A DNA stretch of 64,000 nucleotides from Malaya genurostris (lineage: Eukaryota > Arthropoda > Insecta > Diptera > Culicidae). The notes under the pieces were generated by a model. The model was given only the letters and a program-made list of their open reading frames with translations. It did not search any database and was not told where the DNA came from. The DNA lies in assembly GCF_030247185.1 (NCBI RefSeq), contig NC_080572.1:235043336-235107335 (forward strand). The letters are read 5' to 3'. Made by a program: the position numbers and the translations under genes. How positions within the stretch are numbered: position 1 is the stretch's first letter; every line of letters starts with the position of its first letter. Shown here piece after piece: positions 22,208 through 33,200 of this stretch.

Positions 22208-23435
22208 GCTAATGTGAACCAGCGAGTGGGACTGGCTGAACCTTACCCACTAAAACATCTTGGACATCTTGCCTTGATCCCCCCGGAACTAAGCTAAGCT
22301 CAATACTTCGGGGGAGGCTGTGCTCATGCATTTCTTCGTTTGGGATAAAATAAGCTCCTGCGTTTCTCTCTTTATTCATCTCGGCTATGCTCATGCACTT
22401 CTTCGTTTGAGAGAAAATGAGCTCCTGCGTTTCTCTCTTTATCCATCTCGATCCACCATTGGCGCCTCGACGACCCAATGCCGCTACGTCGCGCCACACT
22501 ACTCGCCTGATCCCCGACGATGGATCTAGCCTACACTGACGGAGAGTTTCCCCTTTTACGCCACGCGGGACACCCAAAGGAGTGCCGAGGTCGGCTCAGC
22601 GATTCCGGTTTGGAGCATGGCTTCCGGTTCGCTGATGCCCCGACGACTCGAATCGGTGTTGTGGCGGCTACTCGACTAGTCCCCGGTGATGGATCTAGCC
22701 TACACCGACAGAGAGTTCCCCGACGCTGGAAGTTCTCCCGAAACCGACGTTTTCGATACCTGTCCACGGCCCGACCGTAAGGATGCCTGGGTCGATCCAA
22801 TGATGCCAGTTGGAGGATGACTTCCGTTTCATTGGTGCCCTGACTATCTTAACGGTGCTACGCCACGATCTACTCGTCTAATCCCCGATGAAAGATCTAG
22901 ACTACACCGACGGAGAGTTCCCCGGCGAAAGAGGCTCTCCCGACACCGAGTCCCCTGTTACACCACACGGGACACACGAGAGAGTGCCGAGGTCGGTCCA
23001 GCGATTCCAGTTGGAGCATAGCTTCTGGTTCGCTGGCGCCCCGACGACACAAGTCGGTGTTGTGGTGGCTACTCGACTAGTCCCCGCCGAAGGATCTAGC
23101 CTACCGCGACAGAGAGTTCCCCGACGCTGGGAGTTCTCTCGAAACCGACGTTTTCGATACTCGTATCCTTACGATGCTATGACGTGGTCTACTCATCTTG
23201 TCCCCGACGACGGATCAAGACTACACCGACGAAGGATGTTCTCTCGATCCGACGCTTACTCGCTGATCCCTTCTCCATATTCGCTGCAACTCCGAGAGTA
23301 TCTGTGTTACCACTTTGTTTACTGCATTCCACGTGCCTTCTTCACGACACATTTCCTCAGATATATTATCCACCCTTAGGGCAGGCATTTCCCTACGTAC
23401 TTCCGCAAACCGGGGACAATCGAATATCACATGTT
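22208..23435 (-). mobile_element. R1-like LINE 3' region, decayed
   Basis: On the minus strand 23430-23221 encodes the end of a LINE ORF2 ('IFDCPRFAEVRREMP', the Cys/His tail typical of R1-like and Jockey-like elements). It is followed downstream (lower coordinates) by about 1 kb of G+C-rich repeated sequence ending near 22208 with 'CAGTCCCACTCGCTGGTTCA'. G+C is far above the neighbouring sequence. The polymerase domain is missing. Confidence 0.65.
22512..23240. repeat. Tandem repeats inside the LINE 3' region
   Basis: Five units begin with '(A/G)TCCCCG.(C/T)GA.GGATC', at about 22512, 22676, 22870, 23076 and 23198, giving spacings of roughly 164, 194, 206 and 122 bp. Each continues 'TAGCCTACACCGACAGAGAG' or a close variant. 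Units 2 and 4 share an extended match over about 200 bp, which suggests a higher-order period near 400 bp. Confidence 0.7.
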
Positions 23436-23439
23436 CAGG

Positions 23440-24980
23440 CGTTTTTTCAAGTTTCTGTGTGTGTGTATGTATGTATGTATGTATGTGTGTATGTCCGTGT
23501 GTGCATGTGCACTCGCATTTTTACAAACTACGATTCAAATAAAAGGTCCCATAGCCTGCTATTGAATTTCATTTCGATTTGACTTCCGATTCCGGAGTTA
23601 CATGGTAATATATGAAAAAAGAGAAAAAGTGTGTATTCAATCTTCTCTGAACAGCTCAAACGATTTTCACAAACTAAGATTCAAATGAAAGGTCTTTTAG
23701 TTTCCCGAAAATTTCTAGAACATTCTATCCAGAACCGACTTCCAGTTCCGGAACTAAAGCGTGATAAGTGGAAAATTACGAATTTCATTAGTATTTTTTT
23801 TTAAAGATGGTCAAAATTCTTCTAGCTTGCAGAGCATGTTTGTTTGTGGGCATAAAAGCTTAATTCAGCCCTACTGGTCCTTTTCCTGTTCCGGAAGCAC
23901 CGGAAGTGGTGCAGAAAAACTTAAAAAAATAGAACTCACTTCGATTTCTCTGCGATGCTTGAACCGATTTCCACATATCTTGATTTGAATTAAAGCTCAT
24001 ATTATATTTAAAGCTGAAATTTCATCCGGATCCGACTTCCGGTTCCGCAGTTACAGGGCGATGAGTGTTAAAATTTTTAAAATCGCCTTATAGATTGACA
24101 ATATGTACCACACCGAAAGAAGAAGAAAACACAAAACAAACAATGCGTGCTTTGGTTCTATTTTGTACACGCTATGAAGAAATCGAAACGGTTACGGATG
24201 TCTGCTACTAGTGTGTAATATTGGTAAAAGACGGTGTTGCGGTTGATACAAATTATAGCTATTTTATGATCAGTACGGAAGAAAGAATAAACGAATGTCA
24301 ATGAATTCTAATTTATTTGAAAAAATATGAAATGTTCACATCCGGAAGTGCAGTAATGCCGTGCCGGTGGTGTAATGATGTCAATAATAATAATAAAAGT
24401 AATAATCATACTACATGTTTTATGTTGCTGATTCATTTTGTTTAGCTTGACTTACATATGCAGAAGTAACAGAAACGCGGTTTTGCTTCGTTTGTTAGAT
24501 TTCGTTTAATTGATTTAATCGAAATAGAACATGAGATAGTAAGTCTAGGTTTAACTAGGTTCTAAACTGTTCCAATTTTTAGGTCATATTTGTTGCTGGC
24601 AAACAAACCAACTTCGGTTATACCGGTCATCTGAATCCGGTTCCGGAAGAATTGGAAATGGTGATTAAAAACTGCAGAAGGGTCTCACTCACTTTTCTTC
24701 AAGATGGCCAAATCGATTTTCACAAACTTATTGGTTCAAAGGAAAAGTCTCACAATTTCATGCGGAATTCCAAAATTTGTTGTCGACACTACTTCCGGTT
24801 CCGGGACTACACTGTAAACGGGATTTCTAGATTTTGTTAGATTAAGTCCGAACAAACTTTCCTATCTCTATTCAATTCAGTTGCTGCGAATTCCACAGTA
24901 ATATTTTTGATGTTATGAGTAATATAAGAAAGGCATCATTATATCACTTGATGATTTAAAACAGGTTTTTTAATAACCAA
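23440..24980 (-). repeat. Dispersed 'GGAAGTCGGAT' family, several copies
   Basis: At least three cores read as 'GACTTCC(G/A)(G/A)TTCCG' complements (about 23581, 23739, 24028). They carry 'ACAAACTA(C/A)GATTCAAAT.AAAGGTC' blocks and a (TGTA)/(TG) microsatellite at 23457-23500. Another 5' domain at 24090-24200 has 'TTTTGTACACGCTATGAAGAAATCG'. A plus-oriented partial copy is at about 24560-24980 and ends 'GAAAGGCATCATTATATCAC'. Confidence 0.6.
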
Positions 24981-25069
24981 ATCCCAAATAACGCAAACTT
25001 TTGTACGAACCTACATTGTAAAAAAGAAGAATTTTTTGCATACAATGAAAACGATTTCCGGCTCAAAAA

Positions 25070-26227
25070 AACCGAAATTAGCATTTTGGCGAAAAAATTA
25101 GTTGATTTTCTGATTTTAGTTAGTTATTTTTTGAGACAACTAAAAAAATCTTACTTTTGCTAATTTAGATTTTTTAATTCTAATTCTCTTAATAATAATA
25201 AAATATTTGTTGAAATGGCTATTTTTTTTAGTTGAATTCACCAATTAAACGTGCTGTCATTTCTTAGCTAAGGCACGCTTCAAATCCATTCAACTAATTT
25301 TTTAGTTGAATTAGAGAAATAAAACGTTGTTTTCAACCAACATAAATGGTTGAATTGGTTTCTGCAATTAGCAGCTATATGGCGCTCGTTAACACCGTAA
25401 TGACTACTAGCCACTAGATGGCACACTACTACCGAAAAAAATTTCGCGGTTATCTTTTCTATATTTGCAGGTATAAATACGATGTTGTATTGGACATAAG
25501 CGAAACATAAACTTCTTTTTGAAAAATTTTACTTCTAAATCGCTGTTTTCTTCATTCGACTTCGCGAAATCGACTCTCTCACTGAAAATTTTGAGCACTC
25601 GGAAAACAAAAACCGAATACAAGTAGTACACCGGACGGCGTAGCCCGGAATGAGAAGATACAAAAAAAACATCATTTGACGTGTACAATTAGAGTGCAAC
25701 ATTCGAAACTCACTTCACTGTTTCGCGTAAAAACATTATTACCCACAATCGCTTCAACTGCGCACAAATTCTGAATAAATACACTTTCCACTAACAGTTT
25801 ACGTCATTTTTACATATCGGTTTAGAAATTTATATAGGGATATATTGAACACATGCGAAAAACATCTAAACAATTTGCGAGCAGTTTCAACAAGACTGTC
25901 CCTTTTAGCTTTTTAATGGATTGTTTTGCTTTGACACTGCTGTCCTTCAGTAATGACTGTGATAGAGAAATAGAATCAAAGTTTCTGATTTTAATAACGA
26001 AATTAGTTGTCAATGAGAATTTCGTGTTGGATTGAAATATTGCTGGTTTGTGTCCAGAATATTCGCCAACTAAACACATTCTCTAAAAATAAGAGTTTTT
26101 TTCAGCACAGTAAATTCTAAATTTTAACTAATTTTATAGTTATTTTGGAAATTTTGTTGTTAAAATCAACTAATTCAAAAACAGTAATACGAATTAGGCG
26201 CAGAGCTAATTTCGGTCGTTCCGTGTA
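25070..26227 (-). mobile_element. 1.15-kb TIR element, inverted copy 2
   Basis: Very similar throughout to the element at 6386-7534 but on the opposite strand. The right border 'CTAATTTCGGTCGTTCCGTG' plus TA is intact at 26226-26227. The left border has lost about 11 bp of the TIR and starts at 'ACCGAAATTAGC'. The flank just outside the intact end is 'ATACCTTTCTATAGAGAAAGGC', the complement of the dispersed repeat. No transposase domain. Confidence 0.8.
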
Positions 26228-26870
26228 ATACCTTTCTATAGAGAAAGGCAAAAAAAATAACGAATATGTGATATTTATAATAAAGACAATAAATCTGAAC
26301 ATTTTAGTACCAAAAGGATGCTACAATCATAAAGTGGTCGAACAGGAAAAAGTGTAAATAAGTTTCTAATAAAATCTATACCGCAAGTTCAATTCAAACA
26401 GAGTTTAGAAACTTTATATACTCATACTTTCTTTTTAGCAAAGGCGAATATCCGGGCCTTTGCCGTTTGACTCTTTCCTTCAAGTTCGGTACCGCTTGCT
26501 TGGTATCAATATCTCAATATTTCTGTTTTGATTGTAGCACTGGAGTCTTGGTAAGGTTCATGTCCTTAAGTAGGACGTTGCTCGTGGAAGACCATTCCAT
26601 GATGTCATGATGACTAATTCGATTAAAACAGAACGAAGTACTTGCACAGCTTGAAGAAAGAAAACAAAAAATGGTCCTGACTATTGGATTTTTATCCGTG
26701 TTAGCTTGTTGAAATCGGTAAAGCCATCCCAGAGAAAAATGAACAGTAAAAATTCTTTGCAAAGTGCACGCACATGTACACAGATATTTTCAAATCTCGT
26801 CGAGCTGAGTAGAATGATATATAATACTAGGGGTCTCTGAGGCTCCGTTCAAAAGTCTAGAACATTTTTG
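26228..26870. repeat. Dispersed repeat segments
   Basis: 26228-26255 is the 'CTTTCTATAGAGAAAGGC' tail that the TIR element interrupted. 26700-26870 carries 'GAAATCGGTAAAGCCATCCC', 'TCTCGTCGAGCTGAGTAGAA' and 'CTCTGAGGCTCCGTTC' in plus orientation. The middle is not recognised. Confidence 0.5.
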
Positions 26871-27276
26871 TAAAAACAATGGAAAGTGGCTTTTTGTAAC
26901 ATAGTCTATTGTCAATCAAAGGTTTGTCAAGCGACGGAAACAAAATTCAGATTTCTGCAAAACTAACCCAGCATTATTCAACTATGGTATAAAAGGTAGG
27001 TATAAAATTCAGCCAGATAACTTCCATAGAATAAACCATAGTTATCAAATTACATGCATTATTTCGCTGATTATTCAAGCCAATTGAATATTGAATTTCA
27101 TATATCAGGTATACAACTTTGTTTCCGCCGTTTTCCGATAGGTGGCTGTACCGGCTGAGGCTGGTCAAAATACATAGATGATAATGCGTTTAAAGTGAGT
27201 GTGTACAGTGCCTAACGAATTGTCATCGCCGTTTCAGTGACAGTTGTTCTTGTTTTCGTATTATTCCCGCTCGACA

Positions 27277-27525
27277 ATGTCTGTTTATGTGCCCAATTCT
27301 CGCCATTTGCGGGAAGTTTTACTTTTCTGTTACAATTCGAAAAAATGCAGCTGAAGCGCATCGAATGCTCTCAGAAACTTACGGTGATGCTGCTCTGAGT
27401 AAAATAACGTGTCGGGAGTGGTTTCAACGTTTTAAAAATGGTGGTGGAAGAGAAAAAACCTTCAAAGATGAACAACTAGAAGCATTGCTTGATGAAGATT
27501 CATGCCATACCCAAGAAGAGCTTGC
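27277..27525 (+). pseudogene. Mariner transposase, N-terminal half
   Basis: Starts MSVYVPNSRHLREVLLF at 27277. A one-base deletion near 27345 shifts the frame into 'NAAEAHRMLSETYGDAALSK' and 'CREWFQRFKNG', the helix-turn-helix paired-like DNA-binding domain. The frame continues to 'HTQEELA' where the insertion begins. A further internal deletion removes the usual segment after 'FKNG'. It continues at 33665. Confidence 0.85.
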
Positions 27526-27901
27526 CAAGGAGAGGACGCTTAGAACAATGTGCCAATCACACATTAACACAATGCGTTGGCGCATTTATCAATATTGGCA
27601 CATCCGTTTTCATACAGTTACACAGTTGCGGCACACAAAGGGCTCAGTTTTGACAAGTAGCTTTTTCATATGGAACAGTGTGGCACACTTAAGCTACGAT
27701 CAGACTAGCCAGTTTATCTGTCACAGTTTATCTGCCACAGACAAGTAATTTTTCGGCAGTTTATATTTGGTCTGGCAATGTGATTGCACTATTCACAGTT
27801 AAATGACTGCAACAGTCAAGTTTGACTGCCGACAGTCAATACTTTGACAGTTGTTATGTTTGACTGTGACAGACTTTTTGAGCATGTCTGTATTGTGATT
27901 A

Positions 27902-27906
27902 CATTG
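27902..27906. repeat. Left 5-bp TSD of the Transib element (CATTG)
   Basis: CATTG directly abuts the CACAATG terminus and is repeated at 30849-30853 beside the other terminus. A 5-bp duplication is characteristic of Transib insertion. Confidence 0.8.
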
Positions 27907-27945
27907 CACAATGGTCCGGATCCACAATTTAGGGGGACAAAAACA
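27907..27945 (+). other. RSS-like Transib terminus (heptamer, 23-bp spacer, nonamer)
   Basis: CACAATG at 27907-27913, then exactly 23 bases, then ACAAAAACA at 27937-27945. The V(D)J recombination signal consensus is CACAGTG and ACAAAAACC with a 12- or 23-bp spacer. This terminus matches 6 of 7 heptamer and 8 of 9 nonamer positions. Confidence 0.8.
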
Positions 27946-28608
27946 TTTGTGGCTTAGCCTTATACTTTAGAGCTATGATGTCTTCGGAACAAATGATCAG
28001 TGAAAGATAAGCCATATTTTGAAGCATATGGTATTAGGGTGGTTCTAATTATTAGGGTGATCCAAAAATTATTTTCCGTATGTGTTGAGATAGAGGACTG
28101 CATCCTTCGGCAAAATTGTAGGGAAACTTATATCAAGCAACTTTGCCGAAAACACTATTGTAGTGTCTCTAACGGTTTTAGTGCTACAGCTATTTTAATA
28201 GATCAACTTAGGGTGTTCCTAAAAAAATCAGATTTTTTGCTCTAGCTTTCTTAATATTCACTTCTCGATTTTGGTGTCTTTGAATATCTTTTAGAGTTTG
28301 TTAAAACCAATTTTTTCATGACTAGCGCATTCAGGTAGCGTTTTCTGAACCGAAGTTATGAGCAAAACTAGTTCAAAAACAGATCATTTTTAAACCGCTA
28401 TATCTAACATTGGAGCAAACGAAAAAAAAATCGGTTTGTTTCATTTGATAGAAAATACTTTCGAGCATGTTTATAGAAAAAATGGCGGAGGAGATATTTT
28501 TTTAAATTTTTTAAATTGTGTTCAAACATTGGGTTTTTTCATTGAAAAATGCTCTTTCATGTAAGACATTTACTAGCTATACATATTAAAATAAGGTATT
28601 GCTGTCTT

Positions 28609-28836
28609 CTAGCGTGTTGAAATTAAAAATGTTAATTCAGCTGCATAATCGGGAAGATGGTGTACACTCACATTGGTTGTTACTCTATTCGATAATGCTA
28701 TTACAGGATCAGACGTTAAAAGAAATCGTTTGAATACATCCTCTAGATTCACTAAACGATTGAAGTTCTGCGGATGGAACTGCCTATACTTGCGAATTGA
28801 TTTATTTCGACTCTCTTGCGCTTCCTTACTGTACAT
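28609..28836 (-). pseudogene. Duplicated Transib transposase C-terminus (left arm)
   Basis: 75 codons starting MYSKEAQESRNK, nearly identical to the end of the right-arm frame (29919-30146) but on the opposite strand. It begins at the arm boundary and lacks all upstream transposase sequence. It is a by-product of the inverted duplication rather than a gene. Confidence 0.85.
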
Positions 28837-29638
28837 TATTTGCTATCTGTTTGGTTCACTTGCGATTGATTGTTGAGCAAGAAGGCTGGATAATCTGGAA
28901 CAACAATTATCCTTCATCTGTTTCCCTTTGCTGCCCAGAATAATAATCTTTCAAAAGGAAAACACGGAACTAACAGCAGGAAGTGGACAAAGTAAATGCA
29001 GAAATTGCAGAGCTTTCTCCCACAGTAATGGGGAAAGTATTTGTATCAACGAAGCTAGTGTTCTGCCTGAACGATACGAAAGTGTTAAACGACATAACAG
29101 GCATACACTCCCATGCTTGGTGCATATGCAAGCGCTCAGGAAAAGCTCTGAATTTTTCAAGAACTGAAACAAATGAGAACAATCCAAACTAATATCAATT
29201 TGATGGAACGATGATGATTCGATCTATGAAACTTTTGCTAAAAGTGAGTTATTGTTTGCACATTGAGAAACCGACATGGCGCGTGTCCCGACAAAATCAG
29301 CATATCAAGGAGCAAGAGACAAACATTCTAACGGCATTAAAAGAGCGGCTAGGGTTACGTATTAGCAAAGACATATCCAGCAAAGATATCCAGCTCGCAC
29401 ATTTCTAGAATAAATCATTGGAAACATCCTTTTTTGCGAGCATGGTGCCCTCAGGTGAGTCCGCGTCGAATCTCGTACATTGAAGTAGGGAAGATAAACG
29501 TCAAAATCTTGCGCGCCAAAATAGCAGCACTGCGCACCCACACAATTGACATGATATGTTGAATATGATGCCGTGTGATGGCGTTCCTATACTGAAGATT
29601 GATTTCGCCCCAAGCTGACAGGGTCTAGCATTGGTGAA

Positions 29639-30146
29639 CCATTACCTGGAGGCGGCAACTCGAATGATGGTATCTGGGCCCGTAGATTTTTCAAAGAATA
29701 TAACACAGTAGCGCAAATCATCGAGTTAAATGGAAATATACTTGAACGGTTTTTTATAATCTTAACGTTGATAAACAGCAATGTGAAGATTTCGGTACCT
29801 GCTTTCCAGGAGAATTCGTTTTGTGGAGCTGTATGGATGGTATGCTCTGTCGCCAACCGTGCATAAACTTCGGGTGCATGGGACTGCAATTATAAAACAT
29901 GCTTTGCTTCCTATTGGTATGTACAGTAAGGAAGTGCAAGAGAGTCGAAATAAATCAATTCGCAAGTATAGGCAGTTCCATCCGCAGAACTTCAATCGTT
30001 TAGTGAATCTAGAGGATGTATTCAAACGATTTCTTTTAACGTCTGATCCTGTAATAGCATTATCGAATAGAGTAACAACCAATGTGAGTGTACACCATCT
30101 TCCCGATTATGCAGCTGAATTAACATTTTTAATTTCAACACGCTAG
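29639..30146 (+). pseudogene. Transib/RAG1-like transposase, C-terminal portion
   Basis: Two frames join near 29822. The first (29639 onward) has 'GGGNSNDGIWARRFF', a Transib-conserved block. The second has 'ELYGWYALSPTVHKLRVHG', 'IIKHALLPIGMYSKEVQESR' and 'DVFKRFLLTSDP', ending at 30146. The Glu of 'QES.NK' (codon 29940-29942) aligns with the third catalytic acid of RAG1, which also lies in an 'ES.NK' context preceded by a 'VHK' segment. The N-terminal part with the two catalytic Asp residues is not found in the central region, so the copy is defective. The first frame runs into a stop, so at least one frameshift is present. Confidence 0.82.
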
Positions 30147-30809
30147 AAGACAGCAATACCTTATTTTAATATGTATAGCTAGTAAATGTCTTACATGAAA
30201 GAGCATTTTTCAATGAAAAAACCCAATGTTTGAACACAATTTAAAAAATTTAAAAAAATATCTCCTCCGCCATTTTTTCTATAAACATGCTCGAAAGTAT
30301 TTTCTATCAAATGAAACAAACCGATTTTTTTTTCGTTTGCTCCAATGTTAGATATAGCGGTTTAAAAATGATCTGTTTTTGAACTAGTTTTGCTCATAAC
30401 TTCGGTTCAGAAAACGCTACCTGAATGCGCTAGTCATGAAAAAATTGGTTTTAACAAACTCTAAAAGATATTCAAAGACACCAAAATCGAGAAGTGAATA
30501 TTAAGAAAGCTAGAGCAAAAAATATGATTTTTTTAGGAACACCCTAAGTTGATCTATTAAAATAGCTGTAGCACTAAAACCGTTAAAGATACTACAATAG
30601 TGTTTTCGGCAAAGTTGCTTGATATAAGTTTTCCTACAATTTTGCCGAAGGATGCAGTCCTCTATCTCAACACATACGGAAAATAATTTTTGGATCACCC
30701 TAATAATTAGAACCACCCTAATACCATATGCTTCAAAATATGGCTTATCTTTCACTGATCATTTGTTCCGAAGACATCATAGCTCTAAAGTATAAGACTA
30801 AGTCACAAA

Positions 30810-30848
30810 TGTTTTTGTCCCCCTAAATTGTGGATCCGGACCACTGTG
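30810..30848 (-). other. RSS-like Transib terminus (perfect CACAGTG heptamer)
   Basis: Read on the minus strand from 30848: CACAGTG (the exact consensus V(D)J heptamer), the same 23-base spacer, and ACAAAAACA. Because the arms are inverted copies, both ends of this element are 23-type signals. Confidence 0.8.
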
Positions 30849-31320
30849 CATTGATCAGACAAATCAAAGTGGTTACAGACTTAAATATAGGGAGTGGGTT
30901 GTTTATTGCAGTTTTTCTGCACAAAGTGATCACATTGGAAGAAAGTTTGTGGGGCAGAGAACTTTTCACGGAATATTGCATTATGATAAAATATCGATCT
31001 GATCTCACAAACGGAAGTTTGTTGCGTTGCTACTTGGTTTGTTTCGAAGCAATTAAAGAAGGAATTTATATATGTGCTCCGTGCACAAAGTCAATGCGTG
31101 ACTATTCGATAAAAACAAATGGAAGTCATTTCATTTAAATTCATATTTCATTTCAAAATATTTCATCTTTGTTACAGTACTTTGGTTGTTCTGTTTCTTA
31201 TTTTCTATCTGTATCTTGGTGTTCACTGATTTAGTGTCATTTGATACAAATAGTATTCGGAAATAAATGAATACGACGGAGAGGGAGAAGCTCCCAGTCA
31301 AGTGCTTTGTTTGTATTCTT

Positions 31321-31328
31321 CCTGAACT
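31321..31328. repeat. Left 8-bp TSD of the hAT element (CCTGAACT)
   Basis: CCTGAACT here is repeated exactly at 32280-32287. Confidence 0.9.
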
Positions 31329-32279
31329 CAGAGCCGTAGCAATTCAGTTTTTCGTGGGGGGGCAAATTTTTTAGATTAAATTTAACGTATATTAAAAAAA
31401 AGCTGCATTACATGCGTATCAAACAATCTAGATAGCAATTTGAGGCACCATATGCCTGCATATTGTACGCGACGAACGTCACTCACTGACAGCGTTTTCA
31501 AGTAAACCCTCTAAGATCACTCTGAGAGTGGTTTCGGATTCATTTCTGAGCAGGTTTCAGCAGCCATGAAAATGACAGATCGTTTCATAAAAAACGATGC
31601 CATTCTCACAGCTATCGATACAGCAAATGAGATGGATTTGGAAAAGCTGCAGCCTTTGACCGAGTTAGGCATCAAATTGCCAAATGAAATTGAGCTAAAA
31701 ATTGCCAAAGAATACATTGATAAAATTCGTGCAAAAAATGAGAAATTGAACAATTTGAAGAGGCCGATAGATAAAAAAATTAAGACTGTAATACTGACAG
31801 AGCTGTATAAGGTGTGCCAACGAATGGAAAACGTATACAACCTTTTTGCAACCATTGAAACTTTTCCGTCCGGAACGGCAGTATGCGAATCATCATTTTC
31901 GGCATTGACACGGATCATGCGGCCTCAACGTATTAGCATGTCCACTGATAGATTAAACAATTTATCGTTTCTGGCATTCGAGCACAAGCGACTGGATTTT
32001 TTAGACGTGGACACAGTCCTTTTAAGATTCAACGAACAAAAAAATCGCAAAGTGCAATTATATTAAAAAAGTGGTTGAATATCATTGTTCAAAATAATAA
32101 AAGAACTGTGAACGCAGTATAAACTATACAAATAGATCTCTTTATTGCTTTTTATTTTATAATTCTTTAATTTTTTTCCTTTCTACTATCAATTTCATAT
32201 ACGAGAAAAATACGTGGTGAGGCGAAAACCGCGTGGTGGGGCAAAGCCCCCCCTTGCCCCCTAGGTTGCTACGGCTCTG
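31329..32279 (+). mobile_element. hAT-family deletion derivative (951 bp)
   Basis: TIRs 'CAGAGCCGTAGCAA' and 'TTGCTACGGCTCTG' are flanked by an exact 8-bp TSD, the hallmark of hAT elements. Most of the transposase is gone; only the C-terminal dimerisation region remains (31566-32066). It sits inside the TIR element 27695-33591, so it arrived later. Confidence 0.93.
31566..32066 (+). pseudogene. hAT transposase C-terminal dimerisation domain (166 aa)
   Basis: The open frame starts with ATG and ends TAA. Its last third has 'FPSGTAVCESSFSALTRI' followed by 'RISMSTDRLNNLSFLAFE', the conserved hAT C-terminal (dimerisation) signature, close to the zinc-finger-MYM/TTF-type branch of the superfamily. 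The catalytic core and zinc-finger domain are absent. The internal deletion left the frame open from a chance ATG. If translated it could only dimerise with a full-length relative; no evidence shows that it is. Confidence 0.85.
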
Positions 32280-32689
32280 CCTGAACTTTGATACTGATTT
32301 TGATTTGACTCTGCAGTATTTTTCTTCAAATGCAAGCATAAATCATAATTAACTTTTTTCATTAATTCATTGTTTAATTTTTCATAATAATTTCATCCAA
32401 GTACAAAGCAAAACGTTCCAGTACTATGCTTCTGGAGATCCATTGCATTTTATCGTGAAGGAGGAGCTAGGAAAATTCAGTAGTAATTTCTATTAAGAAT
32501 TCTACGAAATATGCGATAAGCTTCATTATTTCTACCGGAAATGACGACATTGACAACGCGGTTCGGTGAGAAGTTAGTACACGTGGCTAAGCCATAGAAT
32601 TGGGGTCCAATACTCGTTAATCGATTTCGATCGATTTTAAGTACTTTTTTGTAAAATAAACAATATTTGTGTATAAAACTAAAGAGCCA

Positions 32690-33200
32690 CAGCATCATAT
32701 ACAAAGAGCCTTGGGCTATTCCCGGCTTCCTGTTAGTGTTCCTGAAATAGTGGTCATATACTCAAAAATGGAACTCACTCTCATTTCGTAGAGGTCGCTT
32801 GACCGATATTCACAAATTTAGGTTCAAATAAAAGGCCAAAACTCCTGAGCTTCTGAACTTCTGCGCGGATGCAAGTGTTTAAAATTTCATTTTTGCCATT
32901 TCTAAAATTATAAGTATTTAAAATTTAAACCGTCGTTTAAAGTACGACGGCCGAATCATATAAAATCATATAAAATTGACTAAAATCAATACAGTTTGTA
33001 AGTCATGTTAACAGATGCTCATTCGAACCGACCTCATTTACACCGATTGCAGAAGTACTTGCAATAGCAAAACTGTTTCATTTTGTTGGTTGTTGGTTGT
33101 GCTAATTGATTTTTTTTCTTTCTAGAAGCAATAAAAATCCATCAATAAAGAAAGCCATCAATACACCACTAGGTGGATTAAAACAGGTTTTTTATTACTA
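32690..33200. repeat. Dispersed repeat copy inside the nested element
   Basis: Contains 'CGGCTTCCTGTTAGTGTTCC', 'GATATTCACAAATTTAGGTTC' and the terminal motif 'CACCACTAGGTGGATTAAAA' at about 33168. So the dispersed family also inserted into the nest. Confidence 0.5.

Larger units (their letters stand above)
27907..30848 (+). mobile_element. Transib (RAG1-like) transposon with 932-bp inverted arms
   Basis: Assigned to Transib from four independent signs: CACAATG/CACAGTG termini, a 5-bp TSD (CATTG), RSS-like nonamers at 23-bp spacing, and a transposase C-terminus with the RAG1-type catalytic Glu region. The arms 27907-28838 and 29917-30848 are almost identical inverted copies of 932 bp each, so both ends derive from the 3' end. 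The unique centre is 28839-29916. No full transposase remains. The high arm identity (only scattered mismatches) points to a recent origin or gene conversion. Confidence 0.85.

Noticed and set aside
22512..23240. CRISPR array or satellite centromere
   Set aside because: Unit spacing is 122-206 bp and variable, next to LINE coding sequence, in a eukaryotic genome; not CRISPR. Too short and G+C-rich to call centromeric.
29211..29408. 65-codon frame in the Transib centre as a separate gene
   Set aside because: Lies inside the transposon, has no recognised domain and is more likely decayed transposase sequence.
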